From Chryseobacterium joostei (GTDB lineage: Bacteria; Bacteroidota; Bacteroidia; Flavobacteriales; Weeksellaceae), in contig NZ_CP033926.1 of NCBI RefSeq assembly GCF_003815775.1, positions 1 through 64,000 on the forward strand: 64,000 nt of DNA, read 5' to 3'. Positions 45,389 to 53,526 of this stretch are shown here, piece after piece. Under the pieces are notes generated by a model. It saw nothing but the letters and a program-made list of their open reading frames with translations. It searched no databases and was not told the origin of the DNA. The position numbers were made by a program, and so were the translations under genes. Every line of letters starts with the position of its first letter. The first letter of the stretch is position 1.

Positions 45389-46352
45389 ATTTAAATTCAA
45401 TACTATTATTTTTCATAACTTCTTTAAACTTATCTATTTTGCCCTCTTCACTCATGTTTTTGTAAATGTGGGCTAATACTGTTTCAGCATCTGTTCTGTA
45501 GGGAGATTTTTGCTCTGCATAAATCTTATAAGCCTTACAGATGTAATCTAGAGCTTTTTCATTATTCTTTAGATTAGCAAAATAGACTTGTCCTATACCA
45601 TAATAAACCTCCGGATCACCTGGGTATACTTTATCGAAATCAGAATAGGCATCTATAGCTTTTTGATATTCTTTCTTATAAATGTATGTTATAGCTATGT
45701 TTTGCATGGGCATTTTTCCTTTTGGATCAATTTCTAGCGACTTTTTATAAGCATCAATAGCCTTATCATATTCTCCTATTCTTCTATAGCAAATACCCAA
45801 ATTATCCCAAGCATATATAAATTTTGGATCAATTTTCACGGCTTGTTCATAATTTTGAATAGCATCTTTCCAGTCCTCTTTTTCTGATGAATTAATAGCT
45901 TTGTCATAGAAGTCTTTTGCTTCCTTATTTTTAGAAAGGCTCTCATATTTGCTTTCAGAGGTGTTGACGGCATTTTTTAAACTAGAACAGTTTTTCATCA
46001 GATATCTTTCAATTTCATTGTAGCTATCTTTATACTGTTGAGAGTTTTTATCTGTAGAAAGATTAAGGGTAACCTGCTTTTTGCCATTAACTTTAGGTGC
46101 TTTTTCAGATAACTCATCAATATTGTCTATTAATTTTCCTAATTGAAGAGCTGTTGCATGTTTATCAATGCAGTGCTCAATATCTTCTAAGATATCTTTT
46201 TTATTCCGATCAAATAGACCGATAGAGTCTATACATTTACATGTATTATCTGAAAGCTCTTGAATGAGTTTATTCTTATCGTGCTTCTTTTGAGAAAAAG
46301 TGAGACAATAAAGTAAAATAAAAGTTAAAATGGTTATTCGTTTTTTTATCAT
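45387..46352 (-). CDS. Exported tetratricopeptide-repeat protein
   Basis: After a signal peptide (MIKKRITILTFILLYCLTFS) comes a charged region with a CKCIDS segment (about 37-42) resembling Bacteroidota periplasmic proteins. At least three TPR units follow (about 145-285; for example AIQNYEQAVKIDPKFIYAWD and KAIDAYKKSLEIDPKGKMPM). Probably a periplasmic scaffold. It lies 9 bp downstream of the GDSL esterase gene, so the two form an operon. Its stop overlaps the shared terminator by 2 bp. Confidence 0.85.
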   Translation of the reverse strand: MIKKRITILTFILLYCLTFSQKKHDKNKLIQELSDNTCKCIDSIGLFDRNKKDILEDIEHCIDKHATALQLGKLIDNIDELSEKAPKVNGKKQVTLNLSTDKNSQQYKDSYNEIERYLMKNCSSLKNAVNTSESKYESLSKNKEAKDFYDKAINSSEKEDWKDAIQNYEQAVKIDPKFIYAWDNLGICYRRIGEYDKAIDAYKKSLEIDPKGKMPMQNIAITYIYKKEYQKAIDAYSDFDKVYPGDPEVYYGIGQVYFANLKNNEKALDYICKAYKIYAEQKSPYRTDAETVLAHIYKNMSEEGKIDKFKEVMKNNSIEFK

Positions 46353-46361
46353 GATTATAGA

Positions 46362-47018
46362 TTATTTCATGTAAGGATTCATTACTTTGGTCCATATTTG
46401 ATAACCTTCCGGTTTAAAATGGAGCATATCTTCCACAAAAATGTCCTTTCTAACATTTCCGTTGTCATCTTCCATGGCCTTGGTAACATCAATAAATTCA
46501 GCATTGGGTTCCTTTTTCATAAAAGCTGCAATCATTTTATTGGCTTCTTTCATCTGTGGCCAAAGCTTTTCTCTGCTGGGAGAATATTTTATAGAGATAT
46601 AATCCACTTCAATATTAGGAAATCTTTCACGGATCTTTCTGTAAAGGGTTTTATATCTTTTAACAACTTTTTGAGCTTTCAACTGATGATTGTCTGCAAA
46701 GTCATTTTCTCCGCAATATATAATAATTTGTTTCGGCTGATAGGGTGCTAAAAGGTCATCAGCAAAATAATTGAGATCTGTAAGCCTTGAACCACCAAAA
46801 CCTCTGTTGATAATCGTTTTAGTAGGGAAATAATCAGCAACATCCGTCCATTTGGTAAAGGATGAGCTTCCTAAAAATAAGATGGCATCCTTGGGTGGTG
46901 GGTTCTGCTGATCCTGCTTTTTAAACTCTTGAATGTCCTGCCAGAACATTGGCTTTTTTTCCTGAGAAAAGGCAATCGTAAAAAACAGCAATAGAAATGC
47001 CGTTAGAATCTTCTTCAT
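46362..47018 (-). CDS. Secreted GDSL-type (SGNH) esterase/lipase
   Basis: Signal peptide MKKILTAFLLLFFTIAFSQ. The SGNH blocks are visible: nucleophile Ser in LFLGSSSFTKW (about 46-56), a Gly in NRGFGGSRL (about 71-79), Asn in YCGENDF (about 100-106), and the Asp-x-x-His pair in EDMLHFKPEGYQIW (about 193-206). It probably deacylates carbohydrate or lipid esters in the periplasm. Length 218 is normal. First gene of a two-gene unit with the TPR protein. Confidence 0.9.
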   Translation of the reverse strand: MKKILTAFLLLFFTIAFSQEKKPMFWQDIQEFKKQDQQNPPPKDAILFLGSSSFTKWTDVADYFPTKTIINRGFGGSRLTDLNYFADDLLAPYQPKQIIIYCGENDFADNHQLKAQKVVKRYKTLYRKIRERFPNIEVDYISIKYSPSREKLWPQMKEANKMIAAFMKKEPNAEFIDVTKAMEDDNGNVRKDIFVEDMLHFKPEGYQIWTKVMNPYMK

Positions 47019-47055
47019 TATTTTCAGATTTAAAATTTGAGATAAAAGTAATAAA

Positions 47056-47078
47056 AAACTCCCGATGATCGGGAGTTT
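47056..47078 (-). terminator. Terminator of the downstream-facing lipoprotein gene
   Basis: Arms AAACTCCCGAT and ATCGGGAGTTT around a single G; on the minus strand a T run follows. It belongs to the gene ending at 47084. Confidence 0.75.
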
Positions 47079-47083
47079 AGAGT

Positions 47084-47545
47084 TTATCTTTTGTAAGTAA
47101 TATAAGTGACATCAGGTATTTTATCACCGTCTCGATCATAATTACCAAATTGTTGTGCCAACCTAAGGTCTTGACCTGTCAAAATATCAACTTTGTAATT
47201 CATGCTTTCTTCTTTGTCAAATTTGATACCTAAAATTTTAGTTTCCTGGTCGTATGTGTAATTCCCTTCGCTTTTTGCAAGTATCTGACAATCTGCACCA
47301 GTTCCGGCATAACCCGTGTAGCTGATATAAAAATCTGTTCTGAAGAAAAGAGTGTTTTTTGTTGCACATCCTGTTAAAACATCGGTTTGAAGAACTGTTT
47401 TATTGTCTTTTCCGGAAATTACTTCTCTCTTCACTTCTTTCCAATCTCCCTTCATTATGTCCATTTCATAGGCTTGAAGGTTATCATCATTACAAGAAGT
47501 TAATGCCAAAGCAGAAAAGGCAAATAAAAGTAGTTGTTTTTTCAT
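47084..47545 (-). CDS. Small lipocalin-like lipoprotein, function unknown
   Basis: The frame opens at 47608, but the ATG at 47545 gives a proper lipoprotein signal peptide (MKKQLLLFAFSALALTSCNDD, Cys18), so 153 residues is the better call. The mature part looks like a small beta-barrel lipocalin-like domain of Bacteroidota, with a MKGDWKEVKRE start and repeated beta strands. No catalytic motif is seen. It is a single gene with its own terminator. Confidence 0.75.
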   Translation of the reverse strand: MKKQLLLFAFSALALTSCNDDNLQAYEMDIMKGDWKEVKREVISGKDNKTVLQTDVLTGCATKNTLFFRTDFYISYTGYAGTGADCQILAKSEGNYTYDQETKILGIKFDKEESMNYKVDILTGQDLRLAQQFGNYDRDGDKIPDVTYITYKR

Positions 47546-47702
47546 TTTCACAAATTTTAAGAATATGCTAAAATATAAATAAATTTGAAATATTTGTAAT
47601 GAAATCATGATTTTTTAAACAAATGTTTGTAAATAAGATAATTTAAAAGATCATGAGATTGGCTGAAGAAAAATTATTAAAAGGTTTTGTTATTAAGCAT
47701 CA

Positions 47703-47730
47703 AAAAAAGCGAACCTTAGTCCGCTTTTTT
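47703..47730 (-). terminator. Terminator of the alcohol dehydrogenase gene
   Basis: AAAAAAGCG (47703-47711) pairs with CGCTTTTTT (47722-47730). On the minus strand a T run follows. It lies 24 bp beyond the gene end at 47754. Confidence 0.7.
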
Positions 47731-47753
47731 ATATTATCCTATTCAAGAAGTTT

Positions 47754-48917
47754 TTAATAACTCATTTCCACAATTTTGGAAGCATCCTGAGGAGTCAATT
47801 TCTTGTACTCTCCAAGACCTAGCCAGTTTCTGTCTGTAAAGGCTTTTTCCACTCTTTCAGCAGTACCTTTAAAATCTTCTGTATATTCTGAAAGCTTGGT
47901 TTTGATATGCAGGCTGTGGAAGAATTCTTCCAGTTTTTTAATTCCCAGTTCAGCTTTTTCCTCTACATTTCCATCCTTAATTCCCCATACTCTTTCAGCA
48001 TACTGAGCCAGTTTTCCTTTTTTGTCTTCAAAATTATAACGGTAATGAGATGGTGCAATGATAGCCAATGTTCTGGCGTGGTCTATACCAAAATAGGCTG
48101 TCAGCTCATGACCCATGGCATGTACAGCCCAGTCTGTGATAACTCCTTTCTGAATGAGTCCGTTTAAAGCCATTGTACAACACCACATAAAGTTTCCTGC
48201 CGCATCATAATCGAAATCATCTGCCAATACTTTCGGAGCTGTTTCCTGAATACTTATTAAGATACTTTCTGCAATTCTTTCCTGAAGGTCAGCAGAAGAT
48301 GGAGCCGTCATATATTGTTCCAACACGTGGGTGTAAGCATCTGTAAGGCCATTTACAATTTGATTTTTAGGGATAGATCTGATTACTTCAGGATCCAAAA
48401 CCGAAAACTGAGGGAAAAGTCCGGGACCACCCGAAGATAGCTTCTCATTGGTTTCTCTTCGTGAAATTACATACCCTGAATTCATCTCAGAACCGGTTGC
48501 CGGAAGCGTTAAAATAGTTCCGAAAGGCATTCCTTCTCCTTCAAAGGTTCTTACTTGCTTGGTTAGAATATCCCAGGGCTCACCATTGTAATTGGCTGCT
48601 GCAGAGATGAATTTAGTCCCGTCAATTACAGATCCGCCACCTACAGCAAGAAGATAATTGATGTTGTTTTCCTTAATGAAGCTTAATGCTTTAATCAAAA
48701 CTTCATATTCAGGGTTGGCAGGAACTCCACCGAACTCATACAGATCATGATCCTTTAAAGCTTCCTTTACCTGATCATAAACTCCATTGTTTTTGATGCT
48801 TCCACCACCATAGATCATTAATATTTTAGCATCCTGAGGGATTTCTTTGGAAATTTTAGCAATTTCACCTTTCCCGAAAAGTATTTTTGTTGGATTTTTA
48901 AGTTCGAAATTAAGCAT
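47754..48917 (-). CDS. Iron-containing alcohol dehydrogenase (YqhD/BDH type)
   Basis: A type III alcohol dehydrogenase of 387 residues. It starts with the family's LNFELKNPTKILFGKGEIAKI, has the NAD(P) loop YGGGSIKNNGVYDQV (about 35-49) and AVGGGSVIDGTKF (about 91-103), and the metal ligands in DAYTHVLEQY (about 193-202) and HAMGHELTAYFGIDHA (about 261-276). YqhD-type enzymes reduce short aldehydes with NADPH, which fits detoxification. It faces away from the HxlR gene, which lies on the same strand upstream. Confidence 0.94.
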   Translation of the reverse strand: MLNFELKNPTKILFGKGEIAKISKEIPQDAKILMIYGGGSIKNNGVYDQVKEALKDHDLYEFGGVPANPEYEVLIKALSFIKENNINYLLAVGGGSVIDGTKFISAAANYNGEPWDILTKQVRTFEGEGMPFGTILTLPATGSEMNSGYVISRRETNEKLSSGGPGLFPQFSVLDPEVIRSIPKNQIVNGLTDAYTHVLEQYMTAPSSADLQERIAESILISIQETAPKVLADDFDYDAAGNFMWCCTMALNGLIQKGVITDWAVHAMGHELTAYFGIDHARTLAIIAPSHYRYNFEDKKGKLAQYAERVWGIKDGNVEEKAELGIKKLEEFFHSLHIKTKLSEYTEDFKGTAERVEKAFTDRNWLGLGEYKKLTPQDASKIVEMSY

Positions 48918-49066
48918 TGTTCTAAATTTATTTTAACCCAAATTTACGGAATGAAAAAGGAAAATTGAGTTAATGAAATTTTAAAATAGCTATCATTAAG
49001 TTTAATGAAAGCTATTGAGAGTTTATTTCTCAATAAAACTACACCAGCTATCTGTAACACTGAATA

Positions 49067-49480
49067 TTATGGGGTAGCATTATCGGAAAGATAGGCTTTT
49101 GCTCTTTTTATAAAATCTACCTTATCTTTTTTAATATTCTCCAATAATTTCTTTCTGTCATCCGGAATCGTTAGATACTTGTCTCCCCAAAGGTTGATTT
49201 CTACAATGACAGGAACCAAATCAATCCCTTTTTCTGTAAGGTTATAGAGGATTTTTAACTTATTGTCAGGATGATCCTTTTTAGCTATAATTCCGTTTTC
49301 CAAGAGCGTTTGAAGCCTTGTAGCCAAAATATTGGTTGCAATTTTTTCATCAGCTTTTAAGAATTCGCCATAGGTACATTCCTTTTTAATCATAAGGTCA
49401 CGGATGATTAAGAGTGACCATTTATCACCCCATATTTCTAAGGAGCAACTGATGGGGCAGTCTGATCTTTTTTTACCCAT
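49067..49480 (-). CDS. HxlR family winged-helix regulator
   Basis: A 137-residue MarR-like regulator with the HxlR signature near the N-terminus: CPISCSLEIWGDKWSLLIIRDL (Cys8 and Cys12 region, about 8-29), then the recognition helix area EKIATNILATRLQTLLENGI and the wing. HxlR proteins of the YodB/HypR type sense electrophiles or quinones through an N-terminal Cys, and Cys8 is in that place here. It is divergent from lpdA across a 100-bp region carrying a long symmetrical operator, so it probably controls both itself and lpdA. Confidence 0.92.
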   Translation of the reverse strand: MGKKRSDCPISCSLEIWGDKWSLLIIRDLMIKKECTYGEFLKADEKIATNILATRLQTLLENGIIAKKDHPDNKLKILYNLTEKGIDLVPVIVEINLWGDKYLTIPDDRKKLLENIKKDKVDFIKRAKAYLSDNATP

Positions 49481-49499
49481 TATTTTAATTTTAAAAATA

Positions 49500-49552
49500 T
49501 TACTTGCAAAATGAAAGTATTTGTTTTAATTTTACTTTTATTTTGCAAGTAA
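49500..49552. promoter_or_regulatory. Double HxlR-type operator between hxlR and lpdA
   Basis: TTACTTGCAAAAT (49500-49512) and ATTTTGCAAGTAA (49540-49552) are perfect 13-bp inverted arms. The symmetry continues inward with AAAGTA (49514-49519) and TACTTT (49533-49538). Each half is itself a degenerate dyad of the HxlR form TACTT-n-AAGTA, so two dimers could bind in mirror arrangement. The ATTTTGC segments lie where each divergent promoter's -7 element should be. Confidence 0.7.
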
Positions 49553-49580
49553 ATTTAATCATAAATAATTAATAAATCAA

Positions 49581-50981
49581 ATGGAAAATTATGATGTTGC
49601 CGTGATCGGCTCAGGACCTGGAGGATATGTTGCTGCCATAAGAAGCGCACAGCTTGGTTACAAAACAGTGATTATAGAAAAATATGATACTTTGGGAGGA
49701 ACCTGTACCAATGTAGGGTGTATTCCTACAAAGGCTTTACTGGATAGTACGCATCATTATGCAGATGCACATCATAAATTTAAAGACCACGGAATTAAAC
49801 TGGATAGAATAGAACTCGATTTTTCCCAGATGTATAATCGAAAATCTGAAGTTGTTGAAAAAAACACAAGTGGCCTTGATTTTCTAATGAGTAAAAATAA
49901 AATTACCCGTTTGAAAGGTACAGCAAGCTTCATCAATAATTCCACCATAAAAGTTATTAATGAAACAGAATCCCAGGAAATTACTGCCAACAATTACATT
50001 ATAGCAACGGGTTCAAAACCATCAACCATTCCTGGGGTAGCAATTGATAAGAAAAGAATCATTACTTCTACTGAGGCATTATCCCTAAAGGAAAAACCTG
50101 AAACTATGATTATTATAGGAGGTGGTGTGATAGGGGTGGAAATGGCATCTATCTTCAGCCGCATCGGAACACAGGTAACAATTCTTGAGTATGCAGATCA
50201 CTTAATTGCTGCAATGGATCAAGAATTGGGAAAAAATCTTCAGAAAATATTTAAAAAAGAGGGAATTGATATTCGTCTCAATCAGGCTGTGTATAAAGCT
50301 GAGAGTTCAGATTCTGCTGCTAAGGTATTTTTTAAGGATAAGAATGGAGCAGATCATGAATTGGAAGCAGATTATATTTTGGTAGCGGTTGGAAGAAGTC
50401 CTTATGTAAAAGGATTAGGCCTGGAAAACACAGAGGTGAAGTTAGATGAACGAGGATTTATTAAAGTGGATGAAAATAACCGAACTGCTGTTTCTAATAT
50501 TTATGCTATTGGGGATGTGATTGGTGGTGCCATGCTGGCTCATAAGGCGGAAGAAGAAGGAGTTTTGGTTGCAGAAACTATTAACGGACAGAAGCACCAT
50601 ATCCATTATGATAGAATTCCTTCTGTTGTATATACCTGGCCTGAGGTAGCATCTGTGGGATATACCGAAGAGTATCTGAAAAAGAATAATATAGCCTATA
50701 ATGTAGGGAAGTTTCCATTTTCGGCCAGTGCAAGGGCAAGAGCTTCAATGGATACAGATGGTTTTGCCAAAGTGCTTGTTGATCCGAAATATGGTGAGGT
50801 ACTGGGGGTTCATGTTATTGGTGCTAGGGCTGCTGATCTCATTGCACAAGGGGTAATTGCCCAGGAATATGAAGTGACAGCAGAAGATATGTTCCGTATC
50901 TCTTATGCGCATCCTACTTATTCTGAAACCTTGAAAGAAGCTTATTTGATAGCATCTGGACAAGGTGCTGTTAATATTTAA
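49581..50981 (+). CDS. lpdA: Dihydrolipoyl dehydrogenase
   Basis: FAD-dependent E3 subunit of 2-oxoacid dehydrogenases. The FAD-binding GSGPGGYVAA is at 10-19, the redox disulfide Cys42-Cys47 lies in GGTCTNVGC, the NAD-binding loop is IIGGGVIGVEMAS (about 175-187), and the active-site His-Glu pair is in AHPTYSETLKEA (near 443-454). Length 466 is typical. No E1 or E2 genes are nearby. Control by an adjacent HxlR regulator is unusual for an E3 gene and suggests a stress-inducible copy (inference). Confidence 0.97.
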   Translation: MENYDVAVIGSGPGGYVAAIRSAQLGYKTVIIEKYDTLGGTCTNVGCIPTKALLDSTHHYADAHHKFKDHGIKLDRIELDFSQMYNRKSEVVEKNTSGLDFLMSKNKITRLKGTASFINNSTIKVINETESQEITANNYIIATGSKPSTIPGVAIDKKRIITSTEALSLKEKPETMIIIGGGVIGVEMASIFSRIGTQVTILEYADHLIAAMDQELGKNLQKIFKKEGIDIRLNQAVYKAESSDSAAKVFFKDKNGADHELEADYILVAVGRSPYVKGLGLENTEVKLDERGFIKVDENNRTAVSNIYAIGDVIGGAMLAHKAEEEGVLVAETINGQKHHIHYDRIPSVVYTWPEVASVGYTEEYLKKNNIAYNVGKFPFSASARARASMDTDGFAKVLVDPKYGEVLGVHVIGARAADLIAQGVIAQEYEVTAEDMFRISYAHPTYSETLKEAYLIASGQGAVNI

Positions 50982-51183
50982 ATTAAAGTTTGTTGAAAAA
51001 TTGCGAGGGTGTAAAAGACGGCTTATTATACTATGAATGTCTTTTTAAGATACAAGAACATCAAAGGGCTTATATAGTGCATCAAATTACATATTTTATC
51101 GAAGATAAAATCCTTGCGTCCTAAGCATGAAGTTTGTAAAATTTTTTGCTTCCTTGCGATTTTCCAACAGATAACAGCTTTTA
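50982..51183. repeat. Intergenic DNA with dispersed repeat after lpdA
   Basis: AAGATAAAATCCTTGCGTC (51102-51120) is an exact copy of 30073-30091, followed by a partial second unit CCTTGCGAT at 51152. No terminator hairpin with T run was seen for lpdA. Confidence 0.55.
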
Positions 51184-51789
51184 TTATAAAGCTGAGCAAT
51201 CTTCATTTTTAGAGTAAATTCCATTGCTTTTGGCTTCCAGCTTTCCGGTTTTTCTGTTGATAGTAATTAAAAAAGATTCCTTGGTAACAGGGCATCCTTT
51301 GGTCTGTAAACCATACAAGTAAATACGATTACTTTCAATTTTATAAGAACCGGTAAATCTGTTTTTGGGATCAATTGAGTAGCCGTAGGTTTTAGCCAAT
51401 AAAATAGCTTCCGGAAGATTATCAACTGTTCCGATAAAATCTCTTAATTGCTGCTCATTGGAAAAATAAACAGATCTGTCTTTTTTACACGCAAGAATAT
51501 AGGTGAAACAATTGTTGCCAACACATTTCTGGAAAAAACCTCTCTCAGGAACAGGTTCATTGATGGTCATAAAATCTGGTGCCTGGCTCTCATACACTAT
51601 TGCTTTTTCAAAGTCAATGTCATTGGTTAGAACTCTCCAGTATTCATATTCTTTATCGGGTACAATAAAAGGATAGAGATAGTCTGTAGTGTCCAGAATA
51701 TCAGGAATTTTCTTATAATCATCAGGAACCTTGATCTGTGCACAAAACAGATTGGATAGGATCAGGGAAAAAGTGATGATTATTCTCAT
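51184..51789 (-). CDS. Hypothetical exported protein
   Basis: Signal peptide MRIIITFSLILSNLFCAQ, then 183 residues with four or more Cys (CVGNNCFTYILACKK around 89-103, CPVTKE and the C-terminal EDCSAL) that may form disulfides in the periplasm. No family is recognised. It is followed upstream by the frameshifted lipoprotein on the same strand, possibly an old two-gene unit. Confidence 0.7.
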   Translation of the reverse strand: MRIIITFSLILSNLFCAQIKVPDDYKKIPDILDTTDYLYPFIVPDKEYEYWRVLTNDIDFEKAIVYESQAPDFMTINEPVPERGFFQKCVGNNCFTYILACKKDRSVYFSNEQQLRDFIGTVDNLPEAILLAKTYGYSIDPKNRFTGSYKIESNRIYLYGLQTKGCPVTKESFLITINRKTGKLEAKSNGIYSKNEDCSAL

Positions 51790-51823
51790 AAAGGAAGTGT
51801 TTACAGTGCAAATTTAGAGAGAA

Positions 51824-52227
51824 TTATTTCAATACAATTTTATAATGTCCTTTTTCATCAGTTGCATCAATATCTATGCCTGTAAACGTTAATTTATTAA
51901 TTTGATAGCCGTCACAACCTCCTTTAAATTCAGAAGATTGTATTGATAAATCAAAAGACTTAACATTAGAAGAAAAAGTATATTTTTTTATACCATTATA
52001 TGCTCCTATGTTTTCCAAAATAACCATATCGTCAGATGTTTTGGTTAATGGTACACTTACGTTATTTTCGTCTTTAAGTAAATAAGTTGTCAATGTTCCA
52101 TTGGTAATAAGATTTTCATTATTGAGTTTACGAACTCAAAAACGATGGGTTGTGGTGCATTATAACAGTCTTTTTCACAAGAGATGAATAGAATTGTTAT
52201 TAGTAGGAAAATAAATATTTTTTTCAT
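51824..52227 (-). pseudogene. Frameshifted small lipoprotein gene
   Basis: Reading down from an ATG at 52227 gives a lipoprotein start (MKKIFIFLLITILFISCEKD, Cys17) that runs out of frame and stops at 52090. The continuation lies in another frame, beginning within NENLITNGTLTTYLLKDE, and runs to 51824. Inserting one base near 52122-52125 joins both into one product of about 133 residues. Hence it is either a 1-bp deletion pseudogene or a sequencing error in a short run. The fused product shows no known domain. Confidence 0.75.
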
Positions 52228-52265
52228 GGATGGTGTGGAGAGTAAATTTAATGATTGTTTTGTAA

Positions 52266-52946
52266 TCATAACTGCGTTAAATCTGAATTATTAAAACGAG
52301 CTCTACATATTTTCAAAACCTGTGCAAGCTGATAGTCTGTAATATCAAAATCATCGATCTTTATTTCTATCTTTTCGTTGTTATGAAAAAAGTATAAATA
52401 ATTTATTTCAGGCTTGTAATCGTGTTTAGACTCACGGCTTACCAAACGTTTTACAATAATTTTTTCAAGTTGAATTTCATTCCACAAATACCTTTTATTA
52501 TTTTTTATCTGAATACCTTTTCCATTAATGGATATGACAATTTGTGATATTTTTTTGACTTGTGAAATTATTTTAAAAATGAAATAACCGGTAAATCCAA
52601 GAAGTATAAATAAGACCACTATTGCTGTTCCTGTGAATTTGAAATTAAAGCCTAAAAGAAAAAATAGTCCCAGAATCAGAAATATACAGTAAGTAGCAAT
52701 AGCGATAATTGTACCTGAGCGCGAATATTTGATTATAATTTCATCAGGAATTGAATTTTCATCATATTCAGTTTTATCACTTTTATTTAGAGAATATTCT
52801 TTATGAATGAAAACCACATTGATAAATGAACCAATGAAAAAAATAATAGAAAGAAGAATAAAATATTGTAGTAGATAAATACCTATTAATAGGGATAAGA
52901 TCCCTAAAATTGTGTAAAAAATAATTCCGAAATTCAATTTTATCAT
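52266..52946 (-). CDS. Hypothetical membrane protein with PH-like C-terminal part
   Basis: The frame is open to 52979, but the ATG at 52946 (MIKLNFGIIFYTILGILSLL) is the better start, giving 226 residues. There are two pairs of hydrophobic helices (about 4-45 and 80-130). A soluble C-terminal part (about 135-226) reads like a small bacterial PH-type domain (ISQIVISINGKGIQIKNNKR, then YLWNEIQLEKI). Function unknown. It lies in the same AT-rich decayed stretch as its neighbours. Confidence 0.65.
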   Translation of the reverse strand: MIKLNFGIIFYTILGILSLLIGIYLLQYFILLSIIFFIGSFINVVFIHKEYSLNKSDKTEYDENSIPDEIIIKYSRSGTIIAIATYCIFLILGLFFLLGFNFKFTGTAIVVLFILLGFTGYFIFKIISQVKKISQIVISINGKGIQIKNNKRYLWNEIQLEKIIVKRLVSRESKHDYKPEINYLYFFHNNEKIEIKIDDFDITDYQLAQVLKICRARFNNSDLTQL

Positions 52947-53039
52947 TGGAAAGAATTTGACATATATGATTGGTGTCAAATTTATAAAAACTTCATCGGA
53001 TATCCCACTGCAACATTCCCATTGATAATTTTTTTAAGT

Positions 53040-53327
53040 TTAGATTCCATGAGCTTTTTCCGATGGGGTTTGGGTAAGAAAAGAGTCATAAGCACAGGTG
53101 AATTCTTTCTCAAAGCTGAAGCTGAAAGTATAGCCGTGCTCATCATCAGGAATATAAAACCTTACCAATCCGGATTCTATGAAAGATAAGTGTTTTTCTG
53201 TATCACCTTGCTGAGTAATGATGTCATTTTTTGCGTAGATTTTTCTTTGGAAATGACCTGCAATAAATGCCCATTCCGATTCCTGCAGCTTAACAATTTG
53301 TTCGTAATATTCTCTGATGTAACCCAT
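53040..53327 (-). pseudogene. Truncated Crp/Fnr family regulator
   Basis: The N-terminal 90 residues are a normal cyclic-nucleotide-binding-like domain (KNDIITQQGDTEKHLSFIES, then GLVRFYIPDDEHGYTFSFSF). The frame leaves the family after FLTQTPSEKA and stops five codons later. The second half of the sensor domain and the entire helix-turn-helix (about 100 residues) are missing, and the following DNA encodes nothing like them. This looks like a deletion remnant. A 22-codon open frame (52982-53050) ending GNVAVGYPMKFL overlaps the break and could be the tail of the other gene at the deletion joint. Confidence 0.8.
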
Positions 53328-53513
53328 AGAAATGTATTTGAATAATTCTTAATATAACTTCAGAGATTGTGATGATTATATTTATGAATTAATTAAAAAT
53401 CAAAGTTACAAAATGTTTAATTGAGATAAAGACTGTAAAAACCTATTCTAATATTTTTTGCTTTTAGCCCTTAATTTTTGTCATTTGTCAATTCAACTAA
53501 TTCCAAAATCACT

Positions 53514-53521
53514 TACATTTG
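53514..53521 (+). promoter_or_regulatory. -7 promoter element of ppc
   Basis: TACATTTG ends 5 bp before the ATG at 53527. This position argues against the longer frame opening at 53458 and predicts a leaderless mRNA. Two TTTG copies lie upstream (53477-53480 and 53484-53487) at longer than usual spacing. Confidence 0.6.
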
Positions 53522-53526
53522 TTACT

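Noticed and set aside
30073..51120. Repeated units as a CRISPR array
   Set aside because: Repeats are single dispersed copies far apart, not regularly spaced, and no cas genes are present.
53458..53526. Extended N-terminus of PEP carboxylase
   Set aside because: A full TAnnTTTG promoter box lies inside it, just before the ATG at 53527.
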